Positions 1 through 5,596 of a stretch of 7,930 bases of DNA are shown in pieces. The translations under genes and the position numbers were made by a program. This DNA is from Propionivibrio sp. (lineage in GTDB: Bacteria; Pseudomonadota; Gammaproteobacteria; Burkholderiales; Rhodocyclaceae). Where the stretch lies: assembly GCA_003249625.1 (NCBI GenBank), contig QKII01000284.1, positions 1-7,930 of the forward strand. Reading direction: 5' to 3'. Below the pieces are notes generated by a model that saw only the letters and a program-made list of their open reading frames with translations, was not told the origin of the DNA and searched no databases. How positions within the stretch are numbered: the stretch's first letter is position 1; every line of letters begins with the position of its first letter.

Positions 1-1
1 G

Positions 2-1069
2 GCCGAACGCGAACAGGGCATCACCATCGACGTTGCCTACCGCTACTTCACCACCGGTACCCGTAAGTACATCATCGCCGACGCGCCGGGGCACGAGCAG
101 TACACGCGCAACATGGTCACCGCCGCCTCGACCGCCGACCTGGCAGTTATCCTGATCGACGCACGCAAGGGCGTGCTGACGCAGACGCGGCGGCATTCCT
201 ACCTCACGCATCTTGTGAATATCCCGCACCTCGTCGTCGCGGTAAACAAGATGGATCTAGTCGATTACTCGCAGGACGTATTCGACAAGATCATGGCTGA
301 TTACCTCGAATTCGCCGCAATACTGGGGATCGAGAATGTGCGTTTCATCCCGATGTCGGCGCTGAATGGCGACATGGTCGTCGAGCGCGGCGACCGGCTT
401 GGCTGGTATCAGGGCCCGACCCTGCTCGAACTTCTGGAAACGGCAAACGCATCACACGTCGAGCATGCCGAGGACTTCCGCTTCCCGGTCCAATACGTCT
501 GCCGTCCGCAGGATTCGACCAACCCCGAACTGCATGACTATCGCGGCTTCATGGGGCGCGTTGAATCCGGGAGTCTCGCCATCGGCGACACCGTCACGGT
601 ATTGCCGTCGGGCCGCGAGTCGCGCGTCAAGGATATCCGCATCCTCGACCAATCATTGCCGGCCGCCATCGCAGAGCAGTCGATCACCATCCTGCTTGAA
701 GACGAGATCGACATCTCGCGCGGCGACATGATCGTCAAGAGTAGTGAACAACCGATTGTGACAAAGCAGGTTGACGCGATACTCTGCTGGCTATCGGAAA
801 CCCCGCTCGATCCGCGCCGCAAGTACCTGGTTCGCCACACCACGCGTGATGCCAAGGCGCTGATCGCCGGCATAGACCACCGCATGGACGTCAACACGAT
901 GGAACGTCAGCCGGCGGACAAGCTGGCGATGAACGATATCGCCAAGGTGAGCCTGAAACTCGCGCAACCGATATTCACGGACGCATACAACCGCAACCGC
1001 AGCACGGGCGCTTTCATCGTCATTGACGAATCAACCAACAACACGGTCGGTGCAGGCATGATCGTGTAG
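2..1069 (+). CDS. cysN: Sulfate adenylyltransferase subunit 1, GTPase subunit (5'-truncated by window edge)
   Basis: CysN is the GTPase subunit that works with CysD to make adenosine 5'-phosphosulfate from ATP and sulfate, the first step of assimilatory sulfate activation in the cytoplasm. The frame is open from base 2 and gives 355 residues. The first roughly 85-90 residues of the family, including the P-loop (G1), lie before the window. Visible GTPase motifs are the switch I stretch AEREQGITIDVAYRYF at residues 1-16, G3 DAPGHEQ at 27-33 (usually DTPGHEQ in CysN), G4 NKMD at 82-85 and G5 MSALNGD further on, followed by EF-Tu-like beta-barrel domains. The protein ends at VGAGMIV, the normal CysN end, so there is no fused APS kinase (CysC) domain as in bifunctional CysNC/NodQ. 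CysD should lie just upstream. It is probably unrelated in function to the eps genes downstream. The family call is secure. Confidence 0.96.
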   Translation, partial: AEREQGITIDVAYRYFTTGTRKYIIADAPGHEQYTRNMVTAASTADLAVILIDARKGVLTQTRRHSYLTHLVNIPHLVVAVNKMDLVDYSQDVFDKIMADYLEFAAILGIENVRFIPMSALNGDMVVERGDRLGWYQGPTLLELLETANASHVEHAEDFRFPVQYVCRPQDSTNPELHDYRGFMGRVESGSLAIGDTVTVLPSGRESRVKDIRILDQSLPAAIAEQSITILLEDEIDISRGDMIVKSSEQPIVTKQVDAILCWLSETPLDPRRKYLVRHTTRDAKALIAGIDHRMDVNTMERQPADKLAMNDIAKVSLKLAQPIFTDAYNRNRSTGAFIVIDESTNNTVGAGMIV

Positions 1070-1104
1070 ATACTCGCCTTGCCACGCTCGTGGTTAGCAC
1101 ATCA

Positions 1105-1147
1105 GGGAACGCCATCACTGTACGAATCCGTCGGTGGTGGCGTTTCT
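1105..1147 (+). terminator. Probable intrinsic terminator after cysN
   Basis: An 11-bp stem pairs 1108-1118 (AACGCCATCAC) with 1134-1144 (GTGGTGGCGTT), with one G:U pair. It can extend by about three more pairs outward (1105-1107 with 1145-1147). The 15-base loop contains a small ACG/CGT inner hairpin. The right arm runs into TTTCTCTT, an imperfect T-rich tail. It starts about 36 bases after the cysN stop, so it probably ends the cys transcript and separates it from the next gene. The interrupted T tract makes termination strength uncertain. Confidence 0.6.
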
Positions 1148-1223
1148 CTTCGGTGCCTACAACCGTAGAAGCAGCACTTACGGAATTACCGCCATGCCCG
1201 AGTTTTCTGGACACGACACATCG

Positions 1224-1240
1224 AGGACCTTAAGGTACCT
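1224..1240. repeat. Two overlapping short palindromes upstream of the small secreted-protein gene
   Basis: ACCTTAAGGT (1227-1236) and AGGTACCT (1233-1240) are both perfect palindromes and share four bases. They lie 36-52 bases upstream of the proposed start of the six-cysteine protein, in the gene-free stretch 1070-1275. I see no convincing -35/-10 pair next to them. They could be an operator, but palindromes this short also arise by chance. Confidence 0.25.
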
Positions 1241-1275
1241 GCTCTTTGCTCAACGTGGGGCATTTCCACCCAGCC

Positions 1276-1680
1276 ATGACCGTACCGAAAAAAACAATCA
1301 TGCGGATATTAATCAGCCTCGTTTTCGCACTCTTGTCCTTGCATGTATATGCATCGTCCTGGAATTGTCGAAATAATGATCTGGAAATCCATTGCAGTTC
1401 AGAAAAATGTGAATTGTCTGATGCCTTTACGCCGTTTGATGTAAGCATCGACACCAACGGCTCATTGTCTGTTTGTGCCTATTCAGGCTGCTGGGAAGGG
1501 AAAGGCGATGCAATGGAGTCAGGACATCACCTCCTTGTATCCGGCACGAAGCTGCAGTGGACGGGCACCAATCCCGGCACTGCCGATTTCATTGTTGCCG
1601 TTGACACCAGTGACATGGTGGGCTTCGTAAAAGGTGAAGGATTTGCGATTCCCACCACATGTTCGCCTAGAACAAAGTAA
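1276..1680 (+). CDS. Small secreted six-cysteine protein of unknown function
   Basis: This is a 134-residue protein whose function I do not recognise. The N terminus is a clear signal peptide: charged residues K5, K6 and R10, a hydrophobic core ILISLVFALLSLHVYA (11-26), and likely Sec cleavage after A26, so the mature protein (about 108 residues) is periplasmic or exported. The mature part has six cysteines (C31, C40, C45, C67, C72, C129), enough for three disulfides, and a striking VCAYSGCWEGKG motif at 66-77. My impression is that similar small CAYSGCWEG proteins occur as hypotheticals in other proteobacteria, but I cannot verify this. Start choice: the frame opens with TTG at 1246 and also has ATG at 1300. 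ATG 1276 is preferred because it gives a normal charged n-region, but it lacks a well-spaced Shine-Dalgarno (only GTGGGG at 1255-1260). GC is about 48%, clearly below its neighbours, which suggests acquisition by transfer. It probably has its own promoter, not identified. Confidence 0.72.
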   Translation: MTVPKKTIMRILISLVFALLSLHVYASSWNCRNNDLEIHCSSEKCELSDAFTPFDVSIDTNGSLSVCAYSGCWEGKGDAMESGHHLLVSGTKLQWTGTNPGTADFIVAVDTSDMVGFVKGEGFAIPTTCSPRTK

Positions 1681-1705
1681 TTTTCCATATCCACACAACA
1701 TACCC

Positions 1706-1725
1706 GTGTTGCCAATTGGCGACAC
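1706..1725. promoter_or_regulatory. 20-bp near-perfect palindrome, possible operator or weak hairpin
   Basis: GTGTTGCCAATTGGCGACAC reads as two 8-base arms around AATT with one imperfect pair (T:G). It starts 25 bases after the stop of the secreted-protein gene and lies about 180 bases upstream of the predicted eps transcription start. As RNA it could form an 8-bp stem with a 4-base loop, but no T tract follows, so it is a poor intrinsic terminator. As DNA it has the size and symmetry of a dimeric regulator site. The left arm could alternatively pair with CAACA at 1696-1700. The regulator is unknown. Confidence 0.4.
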
Positions 1726-1771
1726 CATAACCCATTGATATTTGTACATCTTCAACCTAACTCATAAAACC

Positions 1772-1791
1772 CTGTCGGCATATTCCGACGG
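1772..1791. promoter_or_regulatory. Inverted repeat, candidate upstream activator site for a sigma-54 enhancer-binding protein
   Basis: GTCGG (1774-1778) and CCGAC (1785-1789) form a perfect inverted repeat around CATATT. After one wobble position the symmetry continues with C1772/G1791. Its centre lies about 120 bases upstream of the start predicted from the -24/-12 promoter at 1877-1892, the usual distance for an NtrC-family activator site. In PEP-CTERM/exosortase bacteria the expected activator would be PrsR, partner of the kinase PrsK. That assignment is inference from cluster type; I do not know the PrsR site well enough to match it. Confidence 0.4.
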
Positions 1792-1843
1792 AACCCTCAA
1801 AGACAGAACAGCCAAAAAAGACCGGCAGCACCCTTCAACACAA

Positions 1844-1856
1844 CAACCTATTGATT
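1844..1856 (-). promoter_or_regulatory. Predicted IHF binding site
   Basis: The minus strand reads AATCAATAGGTTG, matching every specified position of the IHF consensus WATCAANNNNTTR. A T-rich run (1854-1860) adjoins it. It sits between the inverted repeat at 1772-1791 and the -24 box at 1877, about 47 to 59 bases before the predicted start. This is where IHF commonly bends DNA to bring an enhancer-bound activator onto sigma-54 polymerase. Confidence 0.55.
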
Positions 1857-1876
1857 TTTTTGGCATACAAGGCACA

Positions 1877-1892
1877 TGGCATATCTTTTGCC
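1877..1892 (+). promoter_or_regulatory. Sigma-54 (RpoN) -24/-12 promoter for the eps operon
   Basis: TGGCATATCTTTTGCC matches the RpoN consensus TGGCACGNNNNTTGCW at TGGCA and TTGC, with exactly the required 12-base step from the -24 GG (1878) to the -12 GC (1890). The mismatches are TA for CG and the final base. Transcription would begin near 1903, giving a leader of about 57 bases before the proposed ATG at 1960. No convincing sigma-70 pair was found nearby: TTGATA (1735-1740) has no good -10 at the right spacing. The site also lies inside a 7-bp inverted repeat CATGGCA/TGCCATG (1875-1895). Expression would then depend on an ATP-driven enhancer-binding protein. Confidence 0.68.
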
Positions 1893-1959
1893 ATGGCAAT
1901 GGCAAATCGTCGCCCGAATGGAGCGGCGAGTTCCGACAACCAGCCCTTGCCATACAGGT

Positions 1960-3384
1960 ATGCCGCCAGAATCAAGCCTCGCCCTTTCGCCTTCCCGTGT
2001 AGCAGCCCCCCCGGCACTTGAACTTCCCGGCAAGAGCGGTTTTCTGCATGCCCTCGAAATCGTTCTCGAACCGGCAATGCAGGCGGTTTCGCTATGCTCG
2101 GTCAGCCTTGCCATTGAGCAACAGCTTACACCGCCCTGTCTGATCCTCGCAGCAATGGCTTTCGCGGCGTCGTTCCCCGGACGATCGCGACTGCACGTAT
2201 CGCGTGAAAAGATGGCACTCGAGGTTGTCTTCAGTTGGCTGCTTATCGCCGGGCTGCTCGCCATGCTGGGCGTGCTAACCCAGAGTCTGCGCTATTTCTC
2301 GCCGCCCACGTTGATCGCCTGGCTGATCACTGCACCGGTGTTCAGCGTCGGCGCGCAGCTGGCGTTGCGTGCCTGCGCACCGGTCCTTGTACGCATTCAC
2401 TCGCGGCAGCAGCGCGCCATCATCGTCGGAATGAATGCACAAGGTGTGGAGCTCGCCCAGCGAATCGCCGCGACGAACTATGCACAGATTCAGTTGGTCG
2501 GATTTTTCGATGATCGTTCTCCTGAACGCCTCGGGGACCTGCCTGACCAAGTACGACTCGGCGAACTCAAGGATCTCCCCGCTTTCGTAAAAAAGAACCG
2601 CATCGAAGTCATCTACCTTTCTCTTCCGATGTCGTCCCACCCGCGCATCCGCGACGTGTTGGACGAACTGAAGGACACCACGGCGTCCATTTATTTCGTC
2701 CCGGACATGTTCGTCACCGACCTGATTCAAGGGCATTCCGGCGAGGTATGCGGCATGCCGGTAATCTCGGTGTGCGAGACCCCCTTCCGCGGCCGTAACG
2801 CCGTTATCAAATGGTTCAGCGACAAGATCATGGCCGCGCTGATCCTGCTGCTGATTTCCCCAATACTGTTGCTCATCGCACTTGCAATCAAGATCGACTC
2901 GCGCGGCCCCGTCATTTTCAAGCAGCGCCGCTACGGGCTCAACGGCGAGGAAATTTTGGTCTACAAATTCCGCTCTATGACTGTCTGCGAAGACAGCGGG
3001 GTCATCCGACAAGCGCAGAAGAACGATTCGCGCATCACAAGGCTAGGCGCCATCCTGCGCAAGACCTCACTCGACGAACTGCCGCAGTTCATCAACGTCC
3101 TGCAGGGTCGCATGAGCATCGTTGGTCCGCGCCCGCACGCCGTGGCGCACAACGAGATGTATCGCAGCCTGATTCGCGGCTACATGCTGCGCCACAAGGT
3201 CAAGCCTGGCATCACCGGCTGGGCACAGGTCAACGGCTATCGCGGCGAGACCAACACGCTCGACAAGATGCAGTCACGGATCGATTACGACCTCGACTAC
3301 CTGCGCAACTGGTCGCTGCTTCTCGACCTGAAGATCATCGTTCGTACCGGGCTGGTGGTGTTCCACGACCAGGCGGCTTACTGA
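1960..3384 (+). CDS. wcaJ: WcaJ/EpsB-type undecaprenyl-phosphate hexose-1-phosphate transferase
   Basis: This polyisoprenyl-phosphate sugar transferase moves a hexose-1-phosphate (glucose in characterised WcaJ; unproven here) from a UDP-sugar to undecaprenyl phosphate, starting the exopolysaccharide repeat unit at the inner membrane. With ATG 1960 it has 474 residues, close to WcaJ length. Four membrane segments lie near 35-52, 58-72, 87-107 and 117-138, followed by a Rossmann-like region (AIIVGMNAQG from 153). A hydrophobic segment with the Ser-Pro break typical of monotopic transferases is at 292-310 (S300-P301). The catalytic domain shows KFRSM at 336-340, the Asp-Glu dyad D372-E373 in DELPQ, SIVGPRPHAVAHNE from 386 and PGITGWAQVNGYRGE at 416-430. 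The frame is open from 1876, but that ATG lies inside the sigma-54 promoter. ATG 1918 (488 residues) is possible; both 1918 and 1960 lack a well-placed Shine-Dalgarno. It is the first gene of the operon. Its name in related clusters is often epsB. Confidence 0.93.
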   Translation: MPPESSLALSPSRVAAPPALELPGKSGFLHALEIVLEPAMQAVSLCSVSLAIEQQLTPPCLILAAMAFAASFPGRSRLHVSREKMALEVVFSWLLIAGLLAMLGVLTQSLRYFSPPTLIAWLITAPVFSVGAQLALRACAPVLVRIHSRQQRAIIVGMNAQGVELAQRIAATNYAQIQLVGFFDDRSPERLGDLPDQVRLGELKDLPAFVKKNRIEVIYLSLPMSSHPRIRDVLDELKDTTASIYFVPDMFVTDLIQGHSGEVCGMPVISVCETPFRGRNAVIKWFSDKIMAALILLLISPILLLIALAIKIDSRGPVIFKQRRYGLNGEEILVYKFRSMTVCEDSGVIRQAQKNDSRITRLGAILRKTSLDELPQFINVLQGRMSIVGPRPHAVAHNEMYRSLIRGYMLRHKVKPGITGWAQVNGYRGETNTLDKMQSRIDYDLDYLRNWSLLLDLKIIVRTGLVVFHDQAAY

Positions 3385-3423
3385 GTGCGGAGGACGAATC
3401 GGTCCCCTTCAGCCCGCAAATGG

Positions 3424-3430
3424 AAGGGAG
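3424..3430 (+). promoter_or_regulatory. Ribosome binding site that fixes the epsL start
   Basis: AAGGGAG ends five bases before ATG 3436. It is the strongest Shine-Dalgarno in the window and favours 3436 over the in-frame GTG at 3385, which directly follows the wcaJ stop codon, and over the internal ATG 3553, which has none. The 51-base gap after wcaJ shows nothing else. Confidence 0.75.
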
Positions 3431-3435
3431 AACGC

Positions 3436-4740
3436 ATGAGTTTTGCGACGGCCGGCGTGCGTAAAGGATGGTGCAACCATCTGACTCGCTGCCCCCCACC
3501 CCGCCCGGCACGCCTGCCCGTACTTGTTTCACCCACCCGCCTGACCCGAATCATGTTTGCTGCCGCTTTGACGACCTCGACAATGATGCCGAATGCCCGT
3601 GCCGCGGAAGGCGATACGCTGACGCTGTTCGTCGACTCCGCGTTGCGGCATGAAAGCAACCTGTTCCGGCTGCCCTCGGGCGCCAAGCCGAACGTTGCTG
3701 GAAAAAGCAACAGGTCGGACGACATCGGCGTCAACACCGTAGGTATCCGGCTGGACAAGCGCTATTCGCTTCAACGCTTCGCCCTCGAAGCCAGCCTCGT
3801 CGATCACCACTACCGCACCTTCGATTACCTGAACTTCACTGCGCGCAACTACACCGCTGCATGGAACTGGCAGATCACGCCAAGATTCACGGGCACGTTG
3901 CGCAGCGACCGCACCGAGTCGCTCAACAGATTCAGCGACTATACCAACAGCACGGAGCGCAACATCCGCACCGACACGACCCATCGCTTCGACGGGACAT
4001 TCGAGGTCGATGGCGCATGGCGGCTGCTTGGCGGACTCGCCCGAACGGAGCGGATCAACAGCGAGACATTCCTGGAAGAATCCGACTCACGGCTCGACAC
4101 GGTGGAAGCCGGCGTACGCCGCGAGACGGCGTCGGGGGGATCGGTCAGCCTGCTAATGCGCCACGGACGTGGCGAATACCTTCATCGGAACCAACTCTCC
4201 GGCACGGAACAACTCGACAACACCTTCGAGCAAGAGGAGTACGAACTCCGTGCAACGTGGCCGATAAGCGCCAAGACCACACTGCAAGGCCGGCTAGGAC
4301 ATCTTTCCCGCGAGCACGAGCATTTCCCGGCCCGCGACTACGAAGGCACGGTCGGCAACCTCACGCTTGCCTGGCGCGCCACCGAGAAAACACTGCTCAC
4401 CGGAACCATCGCCCGCGACATTGTCCCCTACCAGTCATCCGACAGCAGCTACGCAACCAGCCAGCGCATCAACCTCAACGGGCTGTGGCGAATCAGCGAC
4501 AAGACGTCGTTGCGCGGCCTCTACGAAATTTCGCGCCGAGATTTCCGCGGCTCGATCGATGCCGCTTCTGGCAACGAACGTCGCGACACGCTACGCCGTG
4601 CCGAACTGGGCATCGAGTGGCAGGCACTCCGTTCCCTCCGGCTCGGCGCCTCCATCGCACAGGAAGAACGCGCGTCGAACCGCAACGACTACGACTTCAC
4701 GAACACCACAGGGTCGGTCTCGGCCCAACTCGCCTTCTAG
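3436..4740 (+). CDS. epsL: EpsL-type outer-membrane beta-barrel protein of an exosortase-linked EPS operon
   Basis: This 434-residue protein is most likely the EpsL outer-membrane component of exopolysaccharide export. The first 56 residues form an unusually long leader: an arginine- and proline-rich n-region of about 38 residues, a hydrophobic core around IMFAAALTTSTMM (39-51), then a signal-peptidase-like ARA at 54-56. The mature part (about 378 residues) has many alternating polar and hydrophobic stretches with abundant aromatic and Arg/Thr/Ser residues, no hydrophobic helix, and a C-terminal Phe in SVSAQLAF, the signature recognised by the BAM machinery. Early residues DTLTLFVDSALRHESNLFRLP resemble the start of EpsL-like proteins. 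It lies between the transferase and EpsE, as in related clusters, and its stop is six bases before epsE. Inference: it is the barrel through which EpsE passes the polymer. A general porin-like barrel is the alternative; family identity is from memory of context and style, not a search. Confidence 0.78.
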   Translation: MSFATAGVRKGWCNHLTRCPPPRPARLPVLVSPTRLTRIMFAAALTTSTMMPNARAAEGDTLTLFVDSALRHESNLFRLPSGAKPNVAGKSNRSDDIGVNTVGIRLDKRYSLQRFALEASLVDHHYRTFDYLNFTARNYTAAWNWQITPRFTGTLRSDRTESLNRFSDYTNSTERNIRTDTTHRFDGTFEVDGAWRLLGGLARTERINSETFLEESDSRLDTVEAGVRRETASGGSVSLLMRHGRGEYLHRNQLSGTEQLDNTFEQEEYELRATWPISAKTTLQGRLGHLSREHEHFPARDYEGTVGNLTLAWRATEKTLLTGTIARDIVPYQSSDSSYATSQRINLNGLWRISDKTSLRGLYEISRRDFRGSIDAASGNERRDTLRRAELGIEWQALRSLRLGASIAQEERASNRNDYDFTNTTGSVSAQLAF

Positions 4741-4746
4741 GTCGCC

Positions 4747-5580
4747 ATGAATACGCAAACCAACCGCCTTTCCCGCCTCGGCCGAACTGCCACAGGGCTG
4801 TGTCTGATCGCCACCACCATAGCATCCCCGGTCTCCGCCGCGACGAACGCGGCCCAGAATTATCTGCTTGGTGCGGGCGACGCCATCCACGTACAAGTTT
4901 TCCAAAACCCCGACCTGACACTGGACACGCGTGTATCCGAAAACGGCTCGATCACTTACCCACTGATCGGGGCCGTGCATCTCGGCGGCAAGGACGTCGC
5001 CACGGCCGAGAAAGCCATCGCTCGTGCCCTCAAGGATGGCGGCTTCGTCCAGCAGCCGCAGGTCAACATCACGCTAACCCTGATTCGCGGCAACCAGGTC
5101 AGCGTACTCGGCCAGGTTAACCGCCCCGGCCGTTTCCCGCTGGAAACCTTCACCACACGGCTCAGCGACATGCTGGCAACGGCTGGTGGCACCGCGCCGG
5201 GCGGCGACGACGTCGCCATCGTCAGCGGCATACGCAACGGCAAGCCGTTTCGCAAGGAAATCGACATACCCGACCTGTATATCGGCGGCCACGCCGAGAA
5301 CGACATCGTTCTCGCCGGTGGCGACACCATCTACATCCATCGCGCGCCGGTCTTCTACATCTACGGCGAGGCGCAGCGTCCCGGCGCCTACCGCATCGAA
5401 CGCGGAATGACCGTGATGCAGGCGCTCGCTCAAGGCGGCGGCCCGACCGGACGCGGCAGCGAAAACCGGCTGCGCCTGCACCGACGTACGCCCACCGGGG
5501 AAACCCGGCAGATCACGCCGGAGATGTCCGAACCGGTGAAACCCAACGACGTGATCTACGTCCGTGAAAGCATTTTCTGA
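4747..5580 (+). CDS. epsE: Polysaccharide export protein EpsE (OPX/Wza family, SLBB domains)
   Basis: EpsE is a periplasmic polysaccharide export protein of the OPX family that forms the export channel between inner-membrane synthesis and the outer membrane. It has 277 residues. A Sec signal peptide covers 1-31 (core LCLIATTIASPVSA). No lipobox precedes C19, so unlike E. coli Wza it is not a lipoprotein. The Poly_export domain runs from about 38 to 112 (YLLGAGDAIHVQVFQNPDLT, then the GSITYPLIGAV signature). Two SLBB-type domains follow, starting near 116 (VSVLGQVNRPGRFPL) and 202 (VFYIYGEAQRPGAYRI). The protein stops at NDVIYVRESIF, with no C-terminal amphipathic helix to cross the outer membrane, which makes a barrel partner such as the adjacent epsL product likely. 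The ribosome site CTAGG overlaps the epsL stop codon, suggesting coupled translation. Confidence 0.93.
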   Translation: MNTQTNRLSRLGRTATGLCLIATTIASPVSAATNAAQNYLLGAGDAIHVQVFQNPDLTLDTRVSENGSITYPLIGAVHLGGKDVATAEKAIARALKDGGFVQQPQVNITLTLIRGNQVSVLGQVNRPGRFPLETFTTRLSDMLATAGGTAPGGDDVAIVSGIRNGKPFRKEIDIPDLYIGGHAENDIVLAGGDTIYIHRAPVFYIYGEAQRPGAYRIERGMTVMQALAQGGGPTGRGSENRLRLHRRTPTGETRQITPEMSEPVKPNDVIYVRESIF

Positions 5581-5596
5581 CAGGAAACAGCTGCGC

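Noticed and set aside
1082..1093. CCACG-CT-CGTGG palindrome just after cysN
   Set aside because: Only a 4-5 bp stem with a tiny loop and no T tract; the larger hairpin at 1105-1147 is the better terminator.
1201..1216. AGTTTTCTGGACACGA as a possible insertion-sequence end remnant
   Set aside because: It vaguely recalls some IS termini, but there is no matching inverted end, target duplication or transposase fragment in the window.
1134..1376. An 80-residue open frame between cysN and the secreted-protein gene
   Set aside because: It begins inside the predicted terminator stem, overlaps the signal-peptide coding region in another frame and shows no coherent domain.
1735..1763. TTGATA with TAACTC as a sigma-70 promoter
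   Set aside because: The -10 element matches poorly at the 17-base spacing, and the sigma-54 site further down explains the operon better.
1742..2002. An 86-residue open frame across the regulatory gap
   Set aside because: It runs through the inverted repeat, IHF site and promoter, has no ribosome site and no motif.
2275..3012. A 245-residue open frame on the - strand opposite the transferase gene
   Set aside because: Antisense shadow of the conserved catalytic and membrane region; composition explained by the sense codons.
3861..5120. A 419-residue open frame on the + strand spanning epsL and epsE
   Set aside because: It lies in an alternative frame of two well-supported genes, is dominated by Arg/Pro/His as expected of a shifted GC-rich frame, shows no domain, and crosses the gene boundary.
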